Origin: Sandaracinaceae bacterium
GTDB taxonomy: Bacteria > Myxococcota_A > Polyangia > Polyangiales > Houyiibacteriaceae
Assembly (NCBI GenBank): GCA_020633055.1
Contig: JACKEJ010000004.1
Span: 868,001 to 932,000, forward strand
Length of the DNA stretch: 64,000 bases
Direction of reading: 5' to 3'
Part shown: piece after piece, positions 8,927 through 15,987 of the stretch
How positions within the stretch are numbered: the stretch's first letter is position 1
How the letters are laid out: each line of letters starts with the position of its first letter
Notes under the pieces: generated by a model
What the model was told of the DNA's origin: nothing
What the model saw: the letters and a program-made list of their open reading frames with translations, nothing else
Database searches by the model: none
Position numbers and translations under genes: made by a program

Positions 8927-10290
8927 AGCGCAGCTCCCTTCTCGGCGGCATGTCGGGGGGCACGCCCGACGAAGCGGTCGAGGACGGCCTCGGCGGGGTC
9001 GAAAGGCACGCTGTCGATGCCCTTGGTGCTGGTGGGGCGCCGCGTGCGCTTGGCCTTGCCGTTGGCCTTGGGGTCGACGGGACGGAGCGCGAGGCGCTGG
9101 TCCTCGTGCTCGACCCACGGCAGCGTGGTCGGGTCGAGCAGCGAGCGCGCGACGGTGACGTTGTGGCCGGCGAGGTATCCCTGGTCCAGCTCGAACTCGC
9201 TCCCTGCGATGGACACGGTCCCGTCGCCGAGCATGCGTCGTCGCGCACGCACGGTGAGCGCTTCACGCAGCATCGATTCTGCGACCGGTGCTCGTCGCTC
9301 GCCATCGGCATAGGCCTCCGTGGGCGTGCGCCCCATGAGCCCGCCGTGCGGCGTGACGAGGTAGCGCTCGTTGAGCCACGCGAGCAGCCGCACCTGCACG
9401 TCGTGCAGCGAGCCGAGGCCCGCGCAGTGGTCGAGGCACTGCTCGCGCAGGGTGCGCCAGAAGCGCTCCATCTTGCCGCGCGCCTGCGGGTCGTAGGGCT
9501 TGGCGTGCACCAGCCCGATGCCGATGCGTGCGCACGCCGTCGTGAGCGCGGTGCCCGAGTAGGTGGCGCCGTTGTCGAGGTAGAGCACCTCGGGTGCGGG
9601 GTGCGAGCGGAGGGCCTTGACCAGGAGCATGAGCATCTCGCTCTCTCGCTCGTTGGTGGTGGCCTGGAGGGCGATGATGTGGCGGCTGTAGTCGTCGAGG
9701 ATCGCGTGGATGCGTAGCGGCACCGACTTGCCGTGGATGCGGAGTGCGGGGCCGTGGCACACGTCCGCGTGCCACAGCGCGTTCGGGGTCGCGGTCTGCC
9801 AGCGTCGCCGCGGCTCGAGGTCGCTGTGCCGCAGCGTCCGAGCATCGAGCCCGTGCACGCGGTAGAAGCGGCGCAACGTCGACGCCGAGATCCGGGTGCG
9901 GTCCAAGCGCCCGTCAGCGACCAGCGTCTCGAGCACCACGCTCACCGGGACACGCGGATGGGCGCGACGAATCTCGAGCAGCAGCTCGCGCTCCACGTCG
10001 CCGAGCGCTTGCGCGAGCCGCACGCCCGCTCGTCGGGCAGGCCGGAGCGCGTCCAGCCCCATCGCGCGGAACGCGTAGTACCAGCGCTCCAGCGTCGCCA
10101 CCGAGTAGGTCCTTGGCCGTGATGACCCCGGCGGTCGCACGGGCGTGCGCGACAGCTCGCGCAGCGCCTCGGCGAGCTCGCCGTGCGTGCGCCCGTCGCG
10201 ACACAAGAGCGGGCCGACGACCTGCGCGCGGAAGACCGCGAGGTCCTCCGCAGGATCCTTGGGAGCAAGTGATTCGAGGGATGGGGGCAT
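8923..10290 (-). CDS. Mu/TniA-like DDE transposase (rve integrase core)
   Basis: The 455-residue protein has an N-terminal helix-turn-helix region (about 35-150), then an integrase core with Asp176 (LWHADVCHG), Asp239 (LYLDNGATY) and Glu275 (RGKMERFW). A Mu-type C-terminal beta-barrel follows (about 345-410), then a basic tail (NGKAKRTRRP). It would cut the element ends and join them to target DNA with the AAA partner encoded immediately downstream. The catalytic triad and frame are complete, so the element may be competent. An inverted repeat abuts the start codon on the upstream side. Confidence 0.9.
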   Translation of the reverse strand: MPPSLESLAPKDPAEDLAVFRAQVVGPLLCRDGRTHGELAEALRELSRTPVRPPGSSRPRTYSVATLERWYYAFRAMGLDALRPARRAGVRLAQALGDVERELLLEIRRAHPRVPVSVVLETLVADGRLDRTRISASTLRRFYRVHGLDARTLRHSDLEPRRRWQTATPNALWHADVCHGPALRIHGKSVPLRIHAILDDYSRHIIALQATTNERESEMLMLLVKALRSHPAPEVLYLDNGATYSGTALTTACARIGIGLVHAKPYDPQARGKMERFWRTLREQCLDHCAGLGSLHDVQVRLLAWLNERYLVTPHGGLMGRTPTEAYADGERRAPVAESMLREALTVRARRRMLGDGTVSIAGSEFELDQGYLAGHNVTVARSLLDPTTLPWVEHEDQRLALRPVDPKANGKAKRTRRPTSTKGIDSVPFDPAEAVLDRFVGRAPRHAAEKGAAL

Positions 10291-10337
10291 GATGACTCTC
10301 CTTCGCGCGCGTCCATCGCGCAGCTCGGGGAGTCATC
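10291..10337. promoter_or_regulatory. inverted repeat abutting the transposase start codon
   Basis: GATGACTCTCC (10291-10301) and GGGGAGTCATC (10327-10337) pair at 10 of 11 positions around a 25-base loop and touch the ATG at 10290. It could be an operator or an mRNA hairpin masking the start; the role is inferred from position only. Confidence 0.5.
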
Positions 10338-10411
10338 ACCCAGGTCCCGGACGCTCGGAACGAACAGAGCTGGTGGGACGACTTGGAGCGCTCATTCAGG
10401 CGCGATGCGCA

Positions 10412-10933
10412 TCAGCGATGGAGCGCGCCGCACACCGCATCGGTGGCCACGACGCCCGTCGGCAGCGGCGCCAGCGCGGCGAGCTGTGTCGCGATGGCAC
10501 CCGCCCGCGCTCGCGGTGGTGCCGTTGCGTCCACGTAGAGCCCCATCGTCAGCGGGCCGCTCACCCAGCGCGTGAGTGACCGCCAGCCGTGCAGCCTCTC
10601 GTCGCCCGAGCTCGACCACGGGCTGACCTCCGCGCGTGCCCGCCAGCCCGCACGTCCCTCGTGACCCCACGCGACCAGCGCCGTGACCACCGCCACCAGC
10701 GAGTACCGCAGGCGCGGCAACACACCCCGCGGCACCACCATCACCACCGCCCCGCAGCCCTGGCACCGGTACCGCCGGACGACCACAACCACCACGCGCG
10801 GACGGCCTCCGCGATCCGTCGGCCCTACCACGAGCCGCTCTCGGACCCCATGACCGTGCAGCATCGTGGGACCCCCGAGACGCCTTCCCGCAAGCCCGCA
10901 ACATGGACATCGTCTCGGCCTCGCCGCTCCCAC
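10412..10933 (-). CDS. zinc-ribbon accessory protein of the transposon
   Basis: A 173-residue basic protein with two CxxC knuckles (RCPCCGLAG near residue 8 and YRCQGCGAV near 56), a run of valines, then a helical domain. Short proteins with paired CxxC knuckles often precede DDE/ExeA transposition genes; a role in end or target binding is likely but unproven. It is 121 bp upstream of the transposase. The GTG at 10933 is chosen because it sits just before the first knuckle; the frame is open further upstream without a clear start. Codon use fits the other transposon genes. Confidence 0.6.
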   Translation of the reverse strand: MGAARPRRCPCCGLAGRRLGGPTMLHGHGVRERLVVGPTDRGGRPRVVVVVVRRYRCQGCGAVVMVVPRGVLPRLRYSLVAVVTALVAWGHEGRAGWRARAEVSPWSSSGDERLHGWRSLTRWVSGPLTMGLYVDATAPPRARAGAIATQLAALAPLPTGVVATDAVCGALHR

Positions 10934-11249
10934 CGAGGGCAGACTCTGCTCCCAAGAGTTGACGTCCGAACCGCGATGAACGATGAAGCGCTGACCCTGG
11001 GAACTCTGGATAGGTGGCCGGGGCGTGACGAGGGCGCCGTCGCCAAACTACGGCCTCGTCACCTATTCCGTCGCGGCCGGCTCCATGCCAACGCCCCGGG
11101 CTCCTGCAACGCCGTCTACCCTGGACCCGGATCCAAGGTGAAATGACCGGCATGTCTTGAGGCCCATCGCGCACTCGCGCGGGCCACTGCCCTCACGCCC
11201 GCTGCTCAGCAGAGGCACCGATCGGCATCAGCAGACACGCTCGCTAACA
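10934..11249. repeat. right transposon end, non-coding
   Basis: About 316 bp between the zinc-ribbon gene and the element boundary. It contains CTTGAGGCCCATCGC (11156-11170), the exact inverse of the site at 7934-7948, and ends GCTAACA. I see no gene in it apart from frames reading into the interrupted lipoprotein gene. Confidence 0.6.
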
Positions 11250-11254
11250 CACGT
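11250..11254. repeat. target-site duplication of the transposon, right copy (CACGT)
   Basis: Matches 7912-7916. The in-frame codon CAC at 11250 continues the interrupted gene as HVALAFVW. Confidence 0.8.
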
Positions 11255-11600
11255 CGCGCTGGCCTTCGTGTGGGCCAGCGATCATGGCTGCTCGTTCCCG
11301 CTGTCTGCCTGGCGTTGGGTGGCTGTGGTGGACGCGCTGGTGGACATCGTCGCCCCGGCCGTCGCGACCGACCTGGCGCTCGAAGCCGCCGCCCTGCTGC
11401 ACTACCTCGGGCAGGGCTTCCGCGTGCCAGACGCGCTCGTGCGCGCCACGCTGGACGCCCAACAAGCCGACGGCGGGTGGGACTGGACCCCAGGCGGGGG
11501 TGAGGCCAGCAACTGGCACTCGACCGGTCTCGCGCTCTGGTACCTGCACGAGCGCTTGGGCGACCCGACGTTCGACACGATGAGCGCGGGACCGCGGTAG
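11250..11600 (+). pseudogene. 3' fragment of the lipoprotein gene interrupted by the transposon
   Basis: This frame continues GDYGTTH from 7916 as VALAFVWASDHGCSF and runs to a TAG at 11600. The segment includes RATLDAQQADGGWDW and SNWHSTGLALWYLHERLGD, which look like helical repeat motifs. An open frame extends upstream to a TTG at 11157 inside the transposon, but that stretch is element sequence. No separate start with a ribosome site is evident, so the fragment is probably silent. Confidence 0.8.
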
Positions 11601-11620
11601 CGAGACGGGCACGGCACCAA

Positions 11621-12307
11621 TCAGATCGAAGACCCCGGAACCGGATTGACTACGGCAGGCAGATCGTGCCCGGCACGGGCCACATAGATCTGGGTGCGTG
11701 CGCTGTCGTCCGATCGGACGACGCTTCCACCGTTCCCATGCCAGATGAATCGTCCGTTCATGATGGCCGAGTACGTGGAACCGTAGGCGTCCCCTTCGTC
11801 GGAGACGACATTGGCCCGACAAAACGTCGTGCCGCAGACGACGCCATCGAGACGTGCACTCGGATCGACATCCGCGAGAGCCTCTTGCAGCGTGGCTTCC
11901 AACCGAAGCTCCGCGTCGTAGCTCCACTCCTCGTCCACGGGTTCCGCCGCAAGCGCGGCCTCCAACTGCGCGACCGTCTCGGCGGAAGACGCTTCTTCGT
12001 CATCGGAGTTCGCGAGCTCGTCCGGGGCCACCTCCATCTGAACATCGGAAAGTTCGGCCCCTACAACAACGGAACCGTTCGCGTCACCGACAGGAGCATT
12101 GGGTTCGACACGCGCACGTCGAATCATCTCCTCTACCTCGGCACGAGTCAGTCCCGAGGTTCGCGACGCGCCCGTGCCCTCCACAGAAGAATCGTCCATC
12201 ACGACGATACGTTCAGCGGCATCATCCGAATCGACCACACGCCCGAACAGCCACCCAACACAGAACAGTGCAGACGTGAACACCACGCGCCTGAAATCAA
12301 TCTTCAT
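11621..12307 (-). CDS. membrane-anchored hypothetical protein
   Basis: The ATG at 12307 (preceded by GGTGAA) starts MKIDFRRVVFTSALFCVGWLFGRVV, a single N-terminal membrane segment. An acidic, Ser/Asp-rich coil region (about 30-130) follows, then a compact domain with two Cys (VVCGTTFCRANVV). This two-Cys layout occurs in small myxobacterial exported proteins of unknown function. No enzyme motif is visible. Base composition is lower in G+C than its surroundings, shared with the next gene, suggesting recent acquisition or a fast-evolving lineage-specific pair. The frame extends 18 codons upstream without a better start. Confidence 0.68.
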   Translation of the reverse strand: MKIDFRRVVFTSALFCVGWLFGRVVDSDDAAERIVVMDDSSVEGTGASRTSGLTRAEVEEMIRRARVEPNAPVGDANGSVVVGAELSDVQMEVAPDELANSDDEEASSAETVAQLEAALAAEPVDEEWSYDAELRLEATLQEALADVDPSARLDGVVCGTTFCRANVVSDEGDAYGSTYSAIMNGRFIWHGNGGSVVRSDDSARTQIYVARAGHDLPAVVNPVPGSSI

Positions 12308-12410
12308 ACATTCACCACGTACAACGACACCGGATCCACGCTTCGCGCAAACATGCGCCAAGAATGGATCCGACGTGCACCATGTTACATCGGGACTCGA
12401 TTGTCCCCGA

Positions 12411-12869
12411 TCAAAGCACCTCGTACGCGTAGATCCGATCGGTCTTGTTCAGGAAGCACGCGGTAAAACCGTAGTCTTCGCCCGAACGGCTCGTGACGGA
12501 GCTGCTCATGGTCTGCAACCCCGTGGACGATGTGAGGTAAGAGTCCGCCCCGAAGCTGAAGCCGGTCGAGGACACGCTAAAGGCCGTACAGCGGGCGTTG
12601 CTGACAAGTCCGTCCGGAGACTGGACGATGATCTGTGCCGAAGTCGTGGTTCCGAGATCGTTCTCCGTCGCCGGCATGATCCACGTTCGGAGCGTCGAGG
12701 TACTGCCACAGTTGAGCTCGAGGTATCCTGCCGCCTCGTTCCAACACCCTTCCTCCGAACCGACGTTCGGACGACCCAGCGCCGCAAACAATTCCGCCTC
12801 GACCGTCGAAGGACCCATCATGTAGCCCAAGCAAAGCGCTACAACACCAATAAACATCATGCGTTTCAT
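12411..12869 (-). CDS. small secreted hypothetical protein
   Basis: The ATG at 12869 follows AGGGAAG and opens a signal peptide (MKRMMFIGVVALCLGYMMG, likely cleaved near STVEA). The mature part is about 130 residues and Ser/Thr-rich, with four Cys (GCWNEAAG, LNCGSTST, ARCTAFSV, TACFLNKT) that could form two disulfides. The pattern suggests a small secreted beta-rich protein. A sampled line within it (12421-12480) is 53% G+C, far below the window. It lies about 100 bp upstream of the preceding gene on the same strand, so the two may be cotranscribed. No family recognised. Confidence 0.7.
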   Translation of the reverse strand: MKRMMFIGVVALCLGYMMGPSTVEAELFAALGRPNVGSEEGCWNEAAGYLELNCGSTSTLRTWIMPATENDLGTTTSAQIIVQSPDGLVSNARCTAFSVSSTGFSFGADSYLTSSTGLQTMSSSVTSRSGEDYGFTACFLNKTDRIYAYEVL

Positions 12870-12927
12870 GAACGTTCTTCCCTCATATGTGCATCGCCGT
12901 TCCAACGTGGAATGTGCGTACGCGCAC

Positions 12928-12956
12928 CAATTATCAACACACAACTACGAAGTCAA
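12928..12956 (-). promoter_or_regulatory. candidate promoter for the two low-GC exported genes
   Basis: On the minus strand TTGACT (12951-12956), a 17-bp spacer and TAATTG (12928-12933) form a recognisable sigma-70-like pair about 60 bp upstream of the start at 12869. The surrounding AT-rich stretch supports it. Confidence 0.5.
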
Positions 12957-13290
12957 CGTCCTAATGTCGACGTTCAGCTAAAATAGTGTTTGACTTCGCG
13001 TTCGTCCGCACGTTGAGAACTACGTATCCATCAACGGTGTTCCGGGTCGACGGATACGCGACACCTGGGTGCGGGGGGGGTGCCGTAGGACAGGAGGTTG
13101 GCTCGGGGGAACGAGTCCGGGTTGCTGGATCTGGAGCGCCGTGGGGCAGCCCCTCGCCGAGCCCAGTGGGCTTGGCAGGGGCCCAAGGGACGAATCGCAC
13201 CCCCCGGAGAAAAAAGCAGCCCCCCATGTCGGCCACGGCTAGCTTCGTTCGTCCTTGATCAACCTCGAACGAACGAGAGGCCCGAATCCC
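12957..13290. other. intergenic spacer
   Basis: Over 300 bp between divergent genes. It changes from AT-rich sequence near 12960-13040 to G-rich tracts (a G run near 13074-13081). I see no gene, tRNA or convincing hairpin in it. A ribosome site (GAGAGG near 13275) serves the gene at 13291. Confidence 0.4.
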
Positions 13291-13683
13291 ATGCTCTACG
13301 CTGTGCTCTGCTACAACTCCGAAGACGTCGTCTGGTCCTGGACCCAGGCCGAGGACGACGCCGTGATGGCCCGCCTCGGCGTGGTGCACGACCGCTGGGA
13401 GCAAGCCGGCAAGCTCAAGCCGGCCATCCGGCTGTTGCCCACGACGTCGGCCACGACCCTGCGCAAGGCGGACGGCCTGGTCCTGGACGGCCCTTACGCC
13501 GAGACCAAGGAGCAGCTGCTCGGCTTCTACATCATCGACGTGGCCGACCTGGAGGAGGGCCTGCAGTTCGCCCGCGAGCTGACCGAGGCGAACCCGGGCG
13601 GGGCCTACGAGCTGCGCCCGATCGCCCTGTACGTGCCGGGCACTCCGGTGTCGCCCGAGAACGTGGCGGGGACGGGACGCTGA
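13291..13683 (+). CDS. YCII/DGPF-domain protein linked to an ECF sigma factor
   Basis: This 130-residue protein (MLYAVLCYNSEDVVWSW...) has the YCII/DGPF fold, including the DGPYAETKEQLLGFYIID signature near residues 68-85. DGPF proteins are standard genomic partners of ECF42-type sigma factors; their biochemical role is unclear and may be sensory or antisigma-like. The ATG at 13291 follows GAGAGG at a good distance. The stop (13681-13683) is one base before the sigma-factor start, so both are made from one message. An upstream in-frame ATG at 13255 is rejected because the fold begins at MLYAVL. Confidence 0.88.
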   Translation: MLYAVLCYNSEDVVWSWTQAEDDAVMARLGVVHDRWEQAGKLKPAIRLLPTTSATTLRKADGLVLDGPYAETKEQLLGFYIIDVADLEEGLQFARELTEANPGGAYELRPIALYVPGTPVSPENVAGTGR

Positions 13684-13684
13684 C

Positions 13685-14944
13685 ATGAGCGAGCTCGGGA
13701 CGCTGCAGAGCACGCTCACGTCGGCGCGGCCCCGCGCGGTGGCGGCGCTCCTGCGCTACTTCAGAGACCTGGATCTCGCGGAGGAGGCGTTCCAGGACGC
13801 GTGCCTGCGCGCGCTCCGGTCCTGGCCCGAGAACGGCCCCCCACGCGACCCCGCCGCCTGGCTCATCATGGTCGGGCGCAACGCCGCGCTCGACAGCGTG
13901 CGGCGCAACGCCCGGCTGCGCCCGCTGGAGGCGGGAGAAGGGCACGACCTGGGCACGCCAGCCGAGGCAGCCGAAGCCGACCTGGTGGAGCGCCTGGACG
14001 ACAGCCACTACCGCGACGACGTGCTGCGGCTGCTGTTCATCTGCTGCCACCCCGAGCTCCCGGCCACCCAGCAGATCGCCCTCGCGCTGCGCATCGTGTC
14101 GGGCCTGAGCGTGGCGCAGATCGCGCGCGCCTTCGTGGTGGGTGAATCCGCGATGGAGCAGCGCATCACACGTGCCAAAGCCAAGGTCGCCGCGGCGGGG
14201 CTCCCGTTCGCGACGCCTGACGCGGGCGAGCGGTCGGACCGCCTGGCCGCCGTCGCGACGATGCTGCAGCTGGTGTTCAACGAGGGTTACTCGGCCGCCG
14301 CCGAGCCCGAGCGCGCCCAGCTGGCCGACGAGGGCATCCGCCTGATGCGCCTCCTGCTGCGCATGTTCCCCTCCGAGCCCGAGCTGATGGGCCTGCTCGC
14401 GAACATGCTGCTGCAGCACGCCCGCCGCGACGCGCGCTTCGACGCCGCGGGCGAGGTCATCCTGTTGGAGGACCAGGACCGCCGACGCTGGGACCCACGC
14501 GCCATCCGCGAGGGCTTGGCGCTGCTGGACAAGGCCATGCTGCACCGCGCGCCCGGGCCGTATCAGGTGCAGGCCGCCATCGCGGCCCTCCACGCGCGCG
14601 CCGAGACCGCCGCGGACACGGATTGGGCGCAGATCGACCGCCTGTACGCGACGCTCGAGCACCTGCGGCCGTCCCCCATCGTCACGCTCAACCGCGCCGT
14701 GGCCGTGTCGAAGGTCGAGGGGCCCGAGGTGGCGCTGCGCATGGTCGAGCCGCTGAGCGAGCGCCTCGGGAGCTACTTCTACTTTCACGGCCTGCGCGGC
14801 GGCCTGCTCCTGCAGCTGGGACGCCCGCACGAGGCCCGCGAGGCCTTCGACCGCGCCATCAGCCTGGCCACGACCGCGGCCGAGGCCGCTCACATCCGCA
14901 TGCACCTGGACCGCCTCAGCGAGGCGTCGTCCACACGAGCCTGA
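13685..14944 (+). CDS. ECF42-type RNA polymerase sigma factor with C-terminal TPR-like extension
   Basis: Residues about 10-75 form sigma region 2 (LRYFRDLDLAEEAFQDACLRAL, then AAWLIMVGRNAALDSVRR). Residues about 115-170 form region 4 (QQIALALRIVSGLSVAQIARAF). At 419 residues it is twice the length of an ordinary ECF factor. The extra C-terminal half contains repeats such as GPYQVQAAIAALHARA and GRPHEAREAFDRAI, the TPR-like extension typical of ECF42 proteins, thought to control activity in place of an antisigma factor. It is cotranscribed with the YCII gene and lies just upstream of SRPBCC and GyrI-like genes. Confidence 0.9.
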   Translation: MSELGTLQSTLTSARPRAVAALLRYFRDLDLAEEAFQDACLRALRSWPENGPPRDPAAWLIMVGRNAALDSVRRNARLRPLEAGEGHDLGTPAEAAEADLVERLDDSHYRDDVLRLLFICCHPELPATQQIALALRIVSGLSVAQIARAFVVGESAMEQRITRAKAKVAAAGLPFATPDAGERSDRLAAVATMLQLVFNEGYSAAAEPERAQLADEGIRLMRLLLRMFPSEPELMGLLANMLLQHARRDARFDAAGEVILLEDQDRRRWDPRAIREGLALLDKAMLHRAPGPYQVQAAIAALHARAETAADTDWAQIDRLYATLEHLRPSPIVTLNRAVAVSKVEGPEVALRMVEPLSERLGSYFYFHGLRGGLLLQLGRPHEAREAFDRAISLATTAAEAAHIRMHLDRLSEASSTRA

Positions 14945-14997
14945 CGCGCACGGCGCTGCATCCCGCGCCATTCGCCTGCCACACGAGAGGAACCCGC

Positions 14998-15474
14998 ATG
15001 ACCACCGAACCGACCCCTGAAAACGACCGCGAGCTCGTGCTCACGCGCCTCGTCGACGTCGCCCCCGAGAAGCTCTACCGCTGCTGGACCGAGCCTGCCC
15101 TGCTGATGCAGTGGTTCGCGCCCGCGCCCTTCACCACCCCGAGCGCCGAGCTGGACGTGCGCGCGGGCGGCGCGAACCGCATCACCATGCGCAGCCCCGA
15201 GGGGCAGGACATGCCGAACGAGGGCGTGTACCTCGAGGTGGTCCCCAACGAGAAGCTGGTCTTCACCGACGCGTTCGCCGCAGGCTGGCGGCCCGCCGGG
15301 AAGCCCTTCATGGCGGTGGAGCTCACCTTCGCTCGTGAGGGCGACAAGACCCGCTACACGGCGCGCGTGCGCCACTGGACGGTCGAGGCGTGCGAGCAGC
15401 ACGTCGCGATGGGCTTCCACCAGGGCTGGGGGCAGTGCGCCGATCAGCTCATGGCGCTGGCGGCGACGCTGTGA
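14998..15474 (+). CDS. SRPBCC/AHSA1-family protein
   Basis: A 158-residue START-like protein of the AHSA1 type. Its sequence has LTRLVDVAPEKLYRCWTEPALLMQWFAP at the N-terminus, PNEGVYLEVVPNEKLVFTDAF in the middle, and a C-terminal helix with HVAMGFHQGWGQCADQL. Such proteins bind a small hydrophobic ligand in a deep cavity and are frequent partners of YCII/ECF42 loci. The ATG at 14998 follows GAGAGG. It is 53 bp after the sigma gene and overlaps the possible GTG start of the next gene at 15471, consistent with one stress-type operon. Confidence 0.88.
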   Translation: MTTEPTPENDRELVLTRLVDVAPEKLYRCWTEPALLMQWFAPAPFTTPSAELDVRAGGANRITMRSPEGQDMPNEGVYLEVVPNEKLVFTDAFAAGWRPAGKPFMAVELTFAREGDKTRYTARVRHWTVEACEQHVAMGFHQGWGQCADQLMALAATL

Positions 15475-15491
15475 CCGAAGGACGGTCCAGC

Positions 15492-15953
15492 ATGCTCGAG
15501 AACCCCCACGTCACCGAGACCGAGGCGCTGCTCGTCGCCAAGGTCCCCGTCACGACCCCGCGCGACAAGATCCACGAGGTCATGGGCCCGGCCATCTCGG
15601 AGGTCTACGCCATGGTGCTCGAGCAGGGGCGCTCCCCCGTCGGGCCCTGGTTCACGCACCACCTGCGCGTCGACCCGGCCGTGTTCGACTTCGAGGCCTG
15701 CGTGCCCGTGGACCAGCCGGTCGCTGCGGCGGGGCGCGTGGTGCCGGGCGACTGGCCCGCGACGCGCGTCGCCCGCGCCATCTACCAGGGCCCCTACGAG
15801 GGCCTGGGCGAGGCGTGGGGTGCGTTCAAGGCGTGGGTCGCGGCCCAAGGGCTGACGGGCCGCGACGACCTCTACGAGCGCTACCTGGTGGGCCCCGAGA
15901 GCACCACGGACGGGACCCAGTTCCGTACCGAGCTGAACCAGCCGCTCGTCTGA
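15492..15953 (+). CDS. GyrI-like/AraC effector-binding domain protein
   Basis: A 153-residue protein resembling the GyrI-like small-molecule-binding fold (also the C-terminal sensor of BmrR/AraC regulators). Motifs are PRDKIHEVMGPAISEVY, FDFEACVPVDQPV, and the GxYEGLGEAWGAFKAWV helix. No DNA-binding domain is attached, so it would act as a stand-alone ligand binder. The ATG at 15492 is preceded by AAGGA; a GTG at 15471 overlapping the previous stop (GTGA) is an alternative that adds seven residues. It closes the sigma/YCII/SRPBCC group. Confidence 0.82.
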   Translation: MLENPHVTETEALLVAKVPVTTPRDKIHEVMGPAISEVYAMVLEQGRSPVGPWFTHHLRVDPAVFDFEACVPVDQPVAAAGRVVPGDWPATRVARAIYQGPYEGLGEAWGAFKAWVAAQGLTGRDDLYERYLVGPESTTDGTQFRTELNQPLV

Positions 15954-15973
15954 CGCGCCGCCGCCGGCGCGTC
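15952..15973. terminator. hairpin between convergent genes
   Basis: GACGCGCC (15952-15959) and GGCGCGTC (15966-15973) form an 8-bp perfect stem with a 6-base loop, starting within the stop codon of the GyrI-like gene and just before the stop of the convergent lipoprotein gene. No U-tract follows, so termination is inferred. Confidence 0.5.
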
Positions 15974-15987
15974 GGACACGGCGGGGC

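Larger units (their letters stand above)
7916..11249 (-). mobile_element. 3.33-kb Mu/TniAB-like transposon with transposase, AAA ATPase and zinc-ribbon gene
   Basis: The element begins TGTTACCGCGC on the plus strand and, read from the other end, TGTTAGCGAGC; it is flanked by CACG(T). Three minus-strand genes lie inside: zinc-ribbon protein (10412-10933), DDE transposase (8923-10290) and AAA ATPase (8105-8926). The DDE plus AAA pair is characteristic of Mu, Tn5053/Tn552 and related target-complex transposons. No TnsA nuclease, resolvase or cargo gene is present, so if active it would be expected to move by replicative transposition (inference). It interrupts the lipoprotein gene that starts at 7207. 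Confidence 0.88.

Noticed and set aside
7916..11249. possible CRISPR-associated or Tn7-like element
   Set aside because: No cas genes, TnsD/TniQ, guide array or TnsA nuclease are present; only a minimal DDE plus AAA core.
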